A stretch of 64,000 nt of DNA, from assembly GCF_903166545.1 (NCBI RefSeq), contig NZ_CAESCH010000001.1:934001-998000 (forward strand), given 5' to 3'. Numbering within the stretch: position 1 is the first letter of the stretch; every line of letters begins with the position of its first letter. The translations under genes and the position numbers were made by a program. The DNA comes from Metabacillus schmidteae (GTDB taxonomy: Bacteria > Bacillota > Bacilli > Bacillales > Bacillaceae). The notes below the pieces were generated by a model, which saw only the letters and a list, made by a program, of their open reading frames with translations, made no database searches and was not told where the DNA came from. Below, one piece after another: positions 9,032-18,267 of the stretch.

Positions 9032-10300
9032 ATGCGTCAATTCCAATTAATTTTATGGTTTGCCTTATTGGGCGTTATGATCGGTTGCACAAATCAAACC
9101 ATTATTGATGAACGCAGCCCTGCCAAAATAGCAGAAGATCAAGTGAATGAAAAAATTGAAATTTGGCATACGTATAGTGAACAGGAAACAAAGATATTTG
9201 AAAATGAAGTGATTCCATTATTTGAACAAGAACATCCTGAAATCGATGTAAAGCCTGTCCGTCAAGCATATAATAAACAATTAATGTCATCTCTTATTAG
9301 CAGAGCATCCGTTAATAGCACCCCGGATATTATAAGAATGGATATTACATGGATGCCTAAATTTGCTGACCTGAAACTTTTATATCCTGTTAGTAGATTT
9401 GATGATTTTGATGAATTAAAGAATCGTTTTTATGATGCACCGTTAAAATCAAATGTATTTGAAGGACGTTATTATGGTTTGCCATTAAATACAAATACAA
9501 AGGTTGCTATTTATAACCGACAAGTATTAAGGGATATTGGCTTGAAAACTCCACCTGGAAAAATGGAAGAATTCATTCAGATTGTTGAAGAGAATAACTT
9601 AAAGATCGGCATGCTAAATGTTCATACATGGGGAAGTTTGCCTTATTTTTATGGACTCGGTGGTAAATTAACAGATCCAAACTATACAAGAGCAACTGGT
9701 TATTTAGATAGTGAGGGTAGTATTAAAGCCGTTAAAAAGCTTGTTGAATTATATCGAAATTCTAATCTTCCAAAACAGATTGTGAGCGGTTATCCTGAGA
9801 CATGGCAAAATATTCGAAGCGGCAATTATTTTATGATAGATGAAGGCCCTTGGTTTTATAGTGTTCAACCCAATGATGAGCTGGCCTTGATTAATAAACA
9901 AACAATTTCAGCTCCTTTTCCCGGTAATGGAGAATCTTCTTCGATTTTAGGTGGGGAAAATATTGTGATGACAAAGGGTACAAAACACCGTGAAGCTGCA
10001 TGGACCTTTATGAAATGGATGACAACAGAAACACCTCAAAAGCTATTATTACAAGCAGGCTTGTTGCCGACAAACCGCCATGTTCCATTTTCAGGAATCC
10101 TTGATAAGTATCCTTATTATAAAAGCTATATTGCGAGCATAGATCAAGCCCATTTAAGGCCACAAGTCCCCGAGTGGGAACAGATAAATGAAATCTATAC
10201 AAACTATTTGAGGCAAATATTCTATGAACAAGTCAGTGTTGAAGGAGGTTTAAAAAAAGCCGCAATGGAAATAGATAAATTACTCGCTCTTGATGGGTAA
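9032..10300 (+). CDS. Extracellular solute-binding lipoprotein (family 1, sugar)
   Basis: 422 residues. A type II signal peptide has a lipobox ending at Cys19 (GVMIGC). The mature part begins with the sugar-binding-protein pattern KIEIWHTYSEQE, and the late region has WTFMKWMTTETPQKLLLQAGLLPTNR, typical of ABC sugar-binding proteins. AGGAAGGG precedes ATG 9032. It follows yesM-yesN directly but no permease genes follow; a hairpin closes the unit at about 10318. It could supply a permease encoded elsewhere or act as a ligand-presenting partner of the adjacent kinase; both are inference. Confidence 0.88.
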   Translation: MRQFQLILWFALLGVMIGCTNQTIIDERSPAKIAEDQVNEKIEIWHTYSEQETKIFENEVIPLFEQEHPEIDVKPVRQAYNKQLMSSLISRASVNSTPDIIRMDITWMPKFADLKLLYPVSRFDDFDELKNRFYDAPLKSNVFEGRYYGLPLNTNTKVAIYNRQVLRDIGLKTPPGKMEEFIQIVEENNLKIGMLNVHTWGSLPYFYGLGGKLTDPNYTRATGYLDSEGSIKAVKKLVELYRNSNLPKQIVSGYPETWQNIRSGNYFMIDEGPWFYSVQPNDELALINKQTISAPFPGNGESSSILGGENIVMTKGTKHREAAWTFMKWMTTETPQKLLLQAGLLPTNRHVPFSGILDKYPYYKSYIASIDQAHLRPQVPEWEQINEIYTNYLRQIFYEQVSVEGGLKKAAMEIDKLLALDG

Positions 10301-10317
10301 GAAGGTTAATCATATTA

Positions 10318-10366
10318 CTTCAGACGTGAATTCAAATGGGGATTCACACCTGAAGTTCCTCTTTTA
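10318..10366 (+). terminator. Imperfect hairpin closing the yesM-yesN-SBP unit
   Basis: CTTCAG and GTGAAT on the left arm pair with ATTCAC and CTGAAG on the right arm, with one internal mismatch. The hairpin is followed by a T-rich stretch. Confidence 0.6.
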
Positions 10367-10472
10367 TATCCTCAAGCAAAAAGTAAATGTTTTCCAAGTG
10401 ATGAAAAGTTTCTTTAGGAAAGTTGAAAATAAAAATGTATGCTTAAACAAAAGCCCCAACGTAATACTTTAG

Positions 10473-11067
10473 TGTTTTATAAGAAAGTTAGACGTAAGAA
10501 TTGCAGAAAAAGAACAGGCAAAAAAAGTATTTGAAGAATCAAAGGTTCCTGTAAGTGGTTCAGGTGATACTGCGACTGAAGTAATTACACTTAAAGCTGG
10601 TTGGGCAATTTTTGAAGGTTCTCATACTGGTGGGGCCAACTTTGCAGTACATCTTCAAGATGAAACTGGAAATGACATGGAACTATTAGTTAATACGATA
10701 GGAAATTACAAAGGGAAAACAGTTGCTGTGATTCCTGCTGATGGTAATTATTATCTAAACGTCACCGCAGGTGGAAAATGGAATTTTAGCATCTATCAAA
10801 CTCCTCGACTTGATATTGCTGAAGCCCCTACGACTTTAGAAGGCACTGGTGATGATGTCGTATTTTTCAATACTACAAGTGGCAATCATAAGTTTACCTT
10901 TAATCTCTGGATCAAGTAACTTTGCAGTCTTGCTAAATGGTTCTGATTTAATGGTAAATGAAATTGGAGCGTATCAAGGTTCGCAAAGGTACTCACTGTC
11001 AACGGATGGATATTATGGACTAGTTATTACTGCAGATGGAAAATGGTCTGTTAAAATTGAAAAATAA
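10473..11067 (+). pseudogene. Decayed gene encoding a two-repeat beta-rich protein
   Basis: An open frame from 10473 has no usable start until an internal ATG at 10677. Its sequence KLDVRIAEKEQAKKVFEESK looks like the end of a charged helical stalk. Two tandem repeats follow: the first has GGANFAVHLQD, IGNYKGK and ADGNYYLNVTAGGKW; the second has SGSSNFAVLLNGSD, IGAYQGS and TDGYYGLVITADGKW. The second repeat is reached only by changing frame near 10905-10915, so there is at least one frameshift plus 5' loss. The intact form was probably a lipoprotein or secreted protein. No function is known to me. Confidence 0.65.
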
Positions 11068-11068
11068 T

Positions 11069-11112
11069 AAAAAGGGTTAGAGTCGCATAAAAGCACTCTA
11101 ACCCTTTTATTT
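11069..11112 (+). terminator. Terminator after the decayed repeat-protein gene
   Basis: Near-perfect arms AAAAGGGTTAGAGT and ACTCTAACCCTTTT flank an 11-nt loop. Confidence 0.85.
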
Positions 11113-11178
11113 ATTAAGGTTGTTTTCGCAAAGATTGTTGCTTTTACATACGATTTTAACTTCATAGTGAAATATAGC

Positions 11179-11280
11179 TCCAGACACCCGACTCCTGCGG
11201 GAAGTAGAGGAAAGGCTGAGAACCCTGCAGGCGAAGACGAGAAGGCTCAGCTTCCTCCCCGGTGCATCGTGTGTCTGGAG
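11179..11280. repeat. Intergenic palindromic repeat, subtype A, copy 1
   Basis: Terminal inverted repeats CTCCAGACAC / GTGTCTGGAG enclose the conserved blocks GACTCCTGCGGGAAG, CTGCAGGCGAAGACGAGAAG and GGCTCAGCTTCCTCCCC. The flank CGCAATGGAACGAA matches the flank of the copy near 34.0 kb. It is much richer in G+C than its surroundings. An open frame running through it is an artefact. The rest of the gap, 11281-11470, holds only a TATAAT-like box near 11433. Confidence 0.85.
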
Positions 11281-11491
11281 CGCAATGGAACGAAACTAAT
11301 TTTCACCTATAGCACTGAATTAAAAACAACAAAGTATGCAAAAACAGCCTTTACTAAACATTCAAATGGAGTTTCTTTCAGGGGCTCGAAAATGGATGCA
11401 TATTTTGTCATTCGTCTCTTCTAATAAGAGTGTATAATAAAATGAGAACTATATTCACTTAACTGATTGTCTCTTATGGGGAGGGATGAAT

Positions 11492-13027
11492 GTGAAATCT
11501 GTAGAACTATATCGAACACTTATTGTCGATGATGAAAACTTAATAAGACAAGGGATAAAGCATTATATTAACTGGGAGAAGGAAGGTTTTCAAGTAATCG
11601 GTGAAGCATCAAATGGACAAGAAGCACTTGAATTAATTGAGCGGACAAACCCGCATATTATATTAACTGATATTGTGATGCCAATAATGGATGGGGAAGA
11701 ACTGACAAGAATTGTGAAGGCAAAATATCCTCATATTCAAATCATTATTCTGAGCAGTTTTGCAGAATTTGATTATGTTCGATCAACTTTCCAGCATGGT
11801 GTTGTTGACTATATTTTAAAGCCAAAACTCGATGCTGAAGGTCTATTAAAGGTATTAAAAACAGCTGTAAGCAAGATACCGGTTTCACAGAAATCTATAA
11901 AGAACAAGGATTTCTCTATTTCAGTTACTTACTTAATGGATCGGTTACTTTCAGGCTATCAGGATACATCTGATCCTAATTTGATTTCAGAAGTTTTTCC
12001 GCATTCTACTTTTTATTTATTGGCAGTAGATCTTCCTACTAAAGGAGATGAATATTTTAAAGATAAGCTTATCTCCGTTTTTAATGATCAACTGGAAGAT
12101 GCTGTGCATTACAGTTTTCATGGTGAACCACATGTCATTGTGTTTCTTATCAACTTAAAAGATAAAGAGTTTATTAAAGTTCTAGATCTTTCTAAACAGA
12201 TAGCGAATAATGAGAATGAAGCTTGTTTTGCCATAAGCAAAGGTTTTACTGATTTTTATGAGGTGGGCAACGTGTATAAAAATGAGATAAAGTCTATGCT
12301 GAATTATCGTTTTTATTTTCCGGAAGAAAACGTATTGTATCAAGAAACAATGCCGACTGAGGCTGTTAAAATCCCCTCGTTTAATTTGGACTGGTTTACA
12401 AATGAATTTAAGCATGAGCGCTTTGAAATTGTCTTTGATTATTTACAGAAATATATAACAGAGTTTTCGACTTTTTTTACAACGGACGTGTTTGAATATA
12501 AATCTTTCCATGAAAACATTATATTTACGATAACGGTTCTCCTCAATAATATGGGTTATGATGTAAATGAATTGGAGAATGAAAAATTTAAGTATTTTAC
12601 TTCAATCGATGAAGCGGGTTCAGCAGGAGAGGTTGTGGAACTTATGCATCAATTCCTTTCAGAAGTCAAAAAAGCCATTCACGAAAATAACCATCATTCA
12701 TCTAAGTCAAATATGAAAATGTTGTTGGGATATATCCAGAAGCATTATGCAGAACCACTTACCCTTACCGATGTAGCAAACCATTTTCATTTTAACCCTA
12801 CGTATTTATCAAGCTATTTTTCATCTAATAATCGCGAGGGATTTAATGAATATTTAAATAAAGTACGAATTGAGGAAGCAACAAAGCTATTAATCCATGA
12901 TACGCTGCCGATTGCAGAGATAAGTGGCAGGGTTGGCTACTCAGACCATAGCTATTTTTGTAAAGTGTTTAAAAAAGTAAAGGGAGTATCTCCTAGTCAA
13001 TATAGAAGAACACAATATATGAAATAG
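11492..13027 (+). CDS. YesN-type AraC-family response regulator (second system)
   Basis: About 511 residues. The receiver domain has IVDDEN, phosphoacceptor Asp60 in ILTDIVMPIMDGE and YILKPK. A divergent middle region is followed by an AraC-type C-terminus (LTDVANHFHFNPTYLSSYF and GRVGYSDHSYFCKVFKKVKGVSPSQYRR). GTG 11492 sits 6 nt after GGGGAGG (11478-11484), better spacing than the ATG at 11486. Its gene precedes the kinase here, the reverse of the first pair, suggesting the two systems are not a recent tandem duplication. Confidence 0.88.
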   Translation: MKSVELYRTLIVDDENLIRQGIKHYINWEKEGFQVIGEASNGQEALELIERTNPHIILTDIVMPIMDGEELTRIVKAKYPHIQIIILSSFAEFDYVRSTFQHGVVDYILKPKLDAEGLLKVLKTAVSKIPVSQKSIKNKDFSISVTYLMDRLLSGYQDTSDPNLISEVFPHSTFYLLAVDLPTKGDEYFKDKLISVFNDQLEDAVHYSFHGEPHVIVFLINLKDKEFIKVLDLSKQIANNENEACFAISKGFTDFYEVGNVYKNEIKSMLNYRFYFPEENVLYQETMPTEAVKIPSFNLDWFTNEFKHERFEIVFDYLQKYITEFSTFFTTDVFEYKSFHENIIFTITVLLNNMGYDVNELENEKFKYFTSIDEAGSAGEVVELMHQFLSEVKKAIHENNHHSSKSNMKMLLGYIQKHYAEPLTLTDVANHFHFNPTYLSSYFSSNNREGFNEYLNKVRIEEATKLLIHDTLPIAEISGRVGYSDHSYFCKVFKKVKGVSPSQYRRTQYMK

Positions 13028-13042
13028 GAGATGTGAGGAATT

Positions 13043-14827
13043 GTGAAAGGACTTCATAACCATTTCAAACAGAATGGATTATTTTTTATTATGTTTATTG
13101 TAACCGTTATCACTATTGTTTCTGTATCAGTCATCATGACGTGGACAACCTTTAGGATGTCTGAGAAATTTTTTATTGATAAGTTCAGTATTACAAATGC
13201 AAAAGTGATGGACCAGGTGAAAGAGAATTTTGAGGATTTTCATTATGCAACAGTTATTGCCTCCAACAATATCTCACAAAGTGGCGCTATTAAGAGCATG
13301 CTGACCAAAGAGCAAACAAATGCGCAAAAAATGGAGTCGATTTATAATATGAATCAACAGATTAACCGAATCAAATCACCATTGGAAGCGTATGGGGTAG
13401 AAATCATGATCACAGGAGTAAATGGCTTTAATTACTCGACAAGCCGCACGTATTGGCCAATTACATTTGAAGAATTGAGAACAAATCAGCTGACAAAAAA
13501 TACGTTAAAGAACCCTAATCGGTTAATCTATCAATTTGGACAAAGGGAAAACCAACGTTCTGAAACAGTTGACGATCAATTTATCGTTGTGTCAAAGGCA
13601 TTGCAGGATCGTATTTCAAGAAATGTATATGGCACTATGTATTTTGTCATTCAGGAAAGTGAATTTAAAACATTTTATAGTAGTTTTACAAGCGCGGGAA
13701 ATGACGTATTTGTGATAAATAAATCCGGGGACATTGTTTCTAGTAATCAATCGTCTTTAGTTGGCCAAAAAGCAGAAGAGCTAGTAACCTATTTAAATTC
13801 GAATCAACCAAAGAAATACGAGATAGGCGAAATTCAGGGGGAGGATCATATTATTTTTACAAACTATCTTCCTTCACTTGATTTATACTTAGTCAATTTA
13901 ATAGATAAGAAAACAGCAATAAGCGGTTTATTTAACAAGAAGCAAATTGTTTTACTATTAATAGGAATTGTAGTAGTTGCGCTTGTGATTGTTTTTCTTG
14001 TCACGAGAAGAGTAACGAATTCTTTATCAACTCTAGTAAGGCAGATTGAAAATACGTCGAAGTACAACTTTGACCAGTATGTTTCCGTAACAGGCACATA
14101 TGAAACGAGACAAATAGGTTTGGCTTTTAATGCGATGCTGGATGAATTGCAGGAATACCTTGTGAAGCTTGTCCAATTCCAAAAGGAAAAACGCCACGCT
14201 GAACTTGCTGCCTTACAGCAACAAATAAATCCGCATTTCCTATATAATACCCTCACTTCCATTAAATTTATGGTTCAGCAGGGAGGAAAGGCTGAGGCAG
14301 AAGAAACGATCCATTCACTCATTTCTCTGCTGCAAAATACGTTAGGAAATGTTAGTGAAACAATTACGGTTAAACAGGAAGTAGACAATTTAAAAGCGTA
14401 TGTTTTCATTAATCAAATGCGGTATGGTGATCGAATTAAAGTAAATTATTTCATTTCACCTGAATGTGAACAGTATCATATTCCAAAGCTTATATTACAG
14501 CCTTTTGTAGAAAATGCTTTTTTTCATGGATTCACCTCTAAAACGGATGGTTTTATTAATCTAATGATTTGGAAGAAAGATCATACGCTAGTATGTGAAG
14601 TGATGGATAACGGTGATGGGATGGAGATTTCACCTGAGAACAACCTCCCTAAGACGAAACGAAAGCAGCAGCATTTTACCGGCATTGGTGTAAGAAATGT
14701 ACATGAGCGTCTGCAGCTGGTCTATGGAGAAACGTGTGGAGTTGAGATTACAAGTGAACTTGGAAAAGGAACAAGTGTAAAAATCCGAATTCCTCTTAAT
14801 GAGGATGAAAAATTTCCAAATATCTAA
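13043..14827 (+). CDS. YesM-type sensor histidine kinase (second system)
   Basis: 594 residues. Membrane segments lie at about 12-35 and 297-318 with a long external sensor region between them. A HAMP region follows, then the signature QQINPHFLYNTLTSIKFMVQQGG with phosphoacceptor His, LQPFVENAFFHGF and DNGDGM in the ATPase domain. It begins with GTG at 13043 after GTGAGGA, 15 bp past the regulator's stop, so the two form an operon. The downstream binding-protein/permease genes are the likely regulated target, with the transported sugar as probable signal (inference). Confidence 0.88.
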   Translation: MKGLHNHFKQNGLFFIMFIVTVITIVSVSVIMTWTTFRMSEKFFIDKFSITNAKVMDQVKENFEDFHYATVIASNNISQSGAIKSMLTKEQTNAQKMESIYNMNQQINRIKSPLEAYGVEIMITGVNGFNYSTSRTYWPITFEELRTNQLTKNTLKNPNRLIYQFGQRENQRSETVDDQFIVVSKALQDRISRNVYGTMYFVIQESEFKTFYSSFTSAGNDVFVINKSGDIVSSNQSSLVGQKAEELVTYLNSNQPKKYEIGEIQGEDHIIFTNYLPSLDLYLVNLIDKKTAISGLFNKKQIVLLLIGIVVVALVIVFLVTRRVTNSLSTLVRQIENTSKYNFDQYVSVTGTYETRQIGLAFNAMLDELQEYLVKLVQFQKEKRHAELAALQQQINPHFLYNTLTSIKFMVQQGGKAEAEETIHSLISLLQNTLGNVSETITVKQEVDNLKAYVFINQMRYGDRIKVNYFISPECEQYHIPKLILQPFVENAFFHGFTSKTDGFINLMIWKKDHTLVCEVMDNGDGMEISPENNLPKTKRKQQHFTGIGVRNVHERLQLVYGETCGVEITSELGKGTSVKIRIPLNEDEKFPNI

Positions 14828-14943
14828 AGAAATGACAAATATTTTCTATGAAAGCGCATACAACAAACAAAAAAATCACAAGTTTAGAAAAATATCTTCC
14901 TACAGAAAAAATCTATTGGGATGGTACCATAAGGGTGTAAGGT

Positions 14944-14957
14944 TGATAACGCTTACA
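14944..14957. promoter_or_regulatory. CcpA catabolite-responsive element (cre)
   Basis: TGATAACGCTTACA fits the Bacillus cre consensus TGWNANCGNTNWCA at every fixed position. It lies 28 bp upstream of the binding-protein start, implying catabolite repression of the transport operon. Confidence 0.75.
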
Positions 14958-14984
14958 TAAAACTAAAGAGATGGGGGTACAAGT

Positions 14985-16280
14985 ATGAAGAAGGTATTTG
15001 CATTATTTTTAGTTAGTATCTTGTTTTTAACTGCATGTTCATCAGGATCGAATGAACAGGCCCAAACGGAATCAAGTGGTTCATCTGATCCAAATGAGTT
15101 AACAATTTGGACATGGGATCCGAATTTTAACGTCAAGGCAATGAATATAGCAGCAGAGACATATCAAGCTGAAAATCCGGACTTTAAAATTAACATTATT
15201 GAAAATGCGCAAGATGATGTTGTTCAAAAGCTAAACACAAGTCTAAGCTCCGGTACGACCAAAGGATTGCCGAATATTGTATTAATTGAAGATTTCCGTG
15301 CACAAGGCTTTCTTCAAGCCTACCCGGATGCTTTTCATGAGTTAACTGGGTCTTTTAAAACAGAAGATTTTGCTCCTTACAAACTTGAACCAACAAGTCT
15401 GGATGGAAAAAATTATGGTATTCCGTTTGACTCAGGTGTTACAGGATTATATATAAGAACGGATTATTTAGAAGAAGCAGGTTACACATTAGATGATCTT
15501 CAAAATATTGATTGGGATAAATACGTTGAAATTGGTAAAGCAGTAAAAGAAAAAACAGGAAAATATATGTTATCTCTTGATCCTAACGATATGGGAATCA
15601 TTCGGATCATGGTTCAATCAGCAGGCACTTGGTTTACAGAAGAAGATGGTGTGACACCGCAATTAGCTGGTAATGAAGCTTTAAAGAAATCATTTGAAGT
15701 ATATAAGAAACTTATTGAAGCGGACATTGCACGACCAATTTCAGATTGGAATCAATTGTTAGAAGGATTTAACGGAGGAGAAGTAGCATCAATCCCTACA
15801 GGAAACTGGATTACTGCATCTGTAAAAGCAGAAGCATCACAATCAGGTAAATGGGCCATTGCTCCAATCCCACGAATTCCAGGTATGGATAGCTCTGTCA
15901 ATGCATCCAACTTAGGTGGCAGCTCATGGTATGTACTTGATGTACCTGGTAAAGAAAAAGCAGCTGATTTCCTTTTAAAAACATTTGGGTCAAATGTTGA
16001 TTTCTACCAAGACTTAGTTACTGAAATTGGGGCTATTGGGACATATATTCCTGCTACTGAAGGTGAAGCTTACAAGGCAGCTGATGAATATTTCGGCGGC
16101 CAAACGACGATCTCTGATTTATCAACATGGATGGAAGACATACCTCAAATCAACTATGGTCTACACACATACGCAATCGAGGATATTTTAGTTGTCGAAA
16201 TGCAAAATTACCTGAATGGTAAAGATATTGATCAAGTACTGGAAGATGCACAAGCGCAGGCAGAAGCACAACTCAAATAA
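14985..16280 (+). CDS. Sugar ABC transporter substrate-binding lipoprotein
   Basis: 431 residues. The lipobox ends at Cys18 (FLTAC), followed by a Ser/Gly/Gln-rich linker and LTIWTWDPNFN, typical of family 1 sugar-binding proteins. Later motifs include GIPFDSGVTGLYIRTDYLEEAGYT and GGSSWYVL. ATG 14985 follows a GGGGG-rich ribosome site. It heads an operon with two permease genes and sits below a cre site. The probable substrate is an oligosaccharide produced by the upstream glycosidases; the sequence alone does not define it. Confidence 0.92.
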   Translation: MKKVFALFLVSILFLTACSSGSNEQAQTESSGSSDPNELTIWTWDPNFNVKAMNIAAETYQAENPDFKINIIENAQDDVVQKLNTSLSSGTTKGLPNIVLIEDFRAQGFLQAYPDAFHELTGSFKTEDFAPYKLEPTSLDGKNYGIPFDSGVTGLYIRTDYLEEAGYTLDDLQNIDWDKYVEIGKAVKEKTGKYMLSLDPNDMGIIRIMVQSAGTWFTEEDGVTPQLAGNEALKKSFEVYKKLIEADIARPISDWNQLLEGFNGGEVASIPTGNWITASVKAEASQSGKWAIAPIPRIPGMDSSVNASNLGGSSWYVLDVPGKEKAADFLLKTFGSNVDFYQDLVTEIGAIGTYIPATEGEAYKAADEYFGGQTTISDLSTWMEDIPQINYGLHTYAIEDILVVEMQNYLNGKDIDQVLEDAQAQAEAQLK

Positions 16281-16289
16281 TGTCTAAAT

Positions 16290-16347
16290 AAGCCTTAGGA
16301 ACTCCCCTACTTGAATCATGAAGTTTAAGGCGAGAGCCTAAGGCTTT
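16290..16347 (+). other. Intra-operon stem-loop between binding protein and permeases
   Basis: AAGCCTTAGG (16290) pairs with CCTAAGGCTT (16338) and is followed by TTCC rather than a long T run. Such structures between a binding-protein gene and permease genes commonly stabilise the upstream message or partly terminate, giving excess binding protein; that role is inferred. Confidence 0.6.
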
Positions 16348-16380
16348 TCCACTATTTTGATTGTTAAGGAGTGAATATAG

Positions 16381-17310
16381 TTGATTCCGACAAAAACGAC
16401 TCAAACCCAATCTGTTTCAGTGATAAAACCCAGAAGGAATATTCGATTAAAAAACGCGGTTATTGGGTGGTCCTTTATAGCAGTTGCTACATTGATGATT
16501 GTGTTGTTTTATTTTTACCCTATGCTTCAAGCCTTAGTATTGTCCTTTCAATCAGGTGCCGGCACTAATTTGACTTTTATAGGTTTTGATAATTATATTC
16601 GATTGCTGAAGGACCCGGTATTTCTTACCGCCGTAAAAAATACCGTTTTTTATCTTATCATTCAAGTTCCATTAATGATTCTATTAGCATTATTTATTTC
16701 AGTCCTATTAAATGATAAAACGTTAAAAATGAAAGGATTCTTTCGAACAGCCATCTTTTTACCGTGTGTAACCTCACTTGTTGCATACTCAGTTGTGTTT
16801 AAATATTTATTTGGTACAGATGGCATCATTAATATGTTTCTCATGAAGATTTCTGTTATCGATGCACCTATTCAATGGCTGACAGATCCGCTATGGGCGA
16901 AAATAGCCATCGTAATTGCGATTACGTGGCGCTGGACCGGATACAATATGATCTTCTATTTATCCGCTTTACAAAATATTGATTCATCCATTTATGAGGC
17001 AGCAAAAATTGATGGAGCCTCTTCATTTCAACAATTCTTTAAAATTACGATTCCGATGCTAAAGCCGATTATTCTCTTTACATCGATTACATCAACAATT
17101 GGTACATTACAGTTATTTGATGAAGTCATGAACATTACAAAAGGTGGTCCTGGTAATGCGACGATGACTATCTCTCAATATATTTACAATTTATCCTTTA
17201 AATACACTCCGGATTTTGGGTATGCAGCAACAGTTTCCTATGCGATTGTAATCATGATTGTAATCTTCTCTATCATTCAATTCAAGGTGGCAGGTGATCG
17301 AAATGGCTAA
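16381..17310 (+). CDS. Sugar ABC transporter permease, MalF/UgpA type
   Basis: 309 residues with six likely membrane segments. The cytoplasmic EAA loop reads YEAAKIDGASSFQQFFKITIPMLKP, the ATPase docking site of binding-protein-dependent permeases. The start is TTG 16381 preceded by AAGGAGTG; no upstream ATG is better placed. It overlaps the second permease by 8 bp. No ATPase gene is present, as is usual for Bacillus systems sharing MsmX. Confidence 0.92.
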   Translation: MIPTKTTQTQSVSVIKPRRNIRLKNAVIGWSFIAVATLMIVLFYFYPMLQALVLSFQSGAGTNLTFIGFDNYIRLLKDPVFLTAVKNTVFYLIIQVPLMILLALFISVLLNDKTLKMKGFFRTAIFLPCVTSLVAYSVVFKYLFGTDGIINMFLMKISVIDAPIQWLTDPLWAKIAIVIAITWRWTGYNMIFYLSALQNIDSSIYEAAKIDGASSFQQFFKITIPMLKPIILFTSITSTIGTLQLFDEVMNITKGGPGNATMTISQYIYNLSFKYTPDFGYAATVSYAIVIMIVIFSIIQFKVAGDRNG

Positions 17311-18127
17311 ACTGAAGCGAATTATAAGCTATGTATTCTTGGCGTTAGCGACAATCGTCTCTGTATTCCCATTTATATGGATGATTGTGAGTGCTACGAA
17401 CAAATCTGTTGACGTTACACAAGGAAGATTATTACCAGGCGGCCATTTACTAGAGAACTTTCAGAATCTATTAAATACCGTTGACCTTGTACCGGCTCTA
17501 GTGAACTCGGCCAAAATTTCAATTACAACTACTCTTCTTTCTTTACTGATTGCTTCTCTAGCAGGATATGGGTTTGAGATTTTTAAAAGTAAAGCAAAGG
17601 ATGTTGTGTTCAATATTTTACTACTTTCCATGATGATTCCGTTCGCAGCATTAATGGTTCCTTTATTTCGGATGTTCGGTAATGTTTCTCAAACAGCTCC
17701 TTTCATGGGAATCGATACACTAACAGCAGCTGTTTTACCTTCTATAACAACAGCTTTTCTCATCTTTTTCTTTCGTCAAAGTACAAAAATGTTCCCGAAG
17801 GACATTCTTGAAGCAGGTCGTATTGACGGGCTAAGTGAATTAGGTGTGTTTTTCCGAATTTATGTTCCGACGATGAAAACAACCTATGCGGCTGCTGCCA
17901 TTATTACATTCATGGGCAGCTGGAATAACTATTTATGGCCGCTTGTTGTCTTACAATCACCGGAAAACCAGACAATCCCATTGCTCATTTCTAATCTTGG
18001 TTCAGGTTATTCACCTGACTTTGGAGTCATTATGACAGCTATTGTAATCGCCACACTACCGGCAGCCATCATATTCTTCATCATGCAAAAGCACTTTGTT
18101 GCAGGAATGATGGGGTCTGTGAAGTAA
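17303..18127 (+). CDS. Sugar ABC transporter permease, MalG/UgpE type
   Basis: About 274 residues with six membrane segments. An EAA-like loop (LEAGRIDGLSELGVFFRIYVPTMK) and the late MalG-type pattern MGSWNNYLWPLVVLQSPENQTIPLLI are clear. ATG 17303 overlaps the previous gene and has AGGTG upstream; a GTG at 17294 is possible. It pairs with the preceding permease to form the channel of the importer. Confidence 0.92.
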   Translation: MAKLKRIISYVFLALATIVSVFPFIWMIVSATNKSVDVTQGRLLPGGHLLENFQNLLNTVDLVPALVNSAKISITTTLLSLLIASLAGYGFEIFKSKAKDVVFNILLLSMMIPFAALMVPLFRMFGNVSQTAPFMGIDTLTAAVLPSITTAFLIFFFRQSTKMFPKDILEAGRIDGLSELGVFFRIYVPTMKTTYAAAAIITFMGSWNNYLWPLVVLQSPENQTIPLLISNLGSGYSPDFGVIMTAIVIATLPAAIIFFIMQKHFVAGMMGSVK

Positions 18128-18157
18128 GAATAACGAGGTATTATCGATCATCGAGAG

Positions 18158-18184
18158 GAGCTTGGCTTTCCAGGCTCTTTTTTC
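18158..18184 (+). terminator. Terminator of the second transport operon
   Basis: A short stem GAGC-TGG / CCA-GCTC is followed by six T, ahead of the aldo/keto reductase gene. Confidence 0.65.
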
Positions 18185-18267
18185 AGTAATCTTTAACTCT
18201 TTGAATATGAAAAAATATAGGTTATGAAGTAAAATGGAATTAGTAAATTGAAAGGGGATACATAAGG

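Noticed and set aside
11167..11424. 85-residue open frame across 11.2-11.4 kb
   Set aside because: It lies across a palindromic repeat, has no ribosome site and a composition unlike a protein.
13864..14262. 132-residue open frame antisense to the second YesM gene
   Set aside because: It is the complement of a well-supported kinase and has no protein-like domain.
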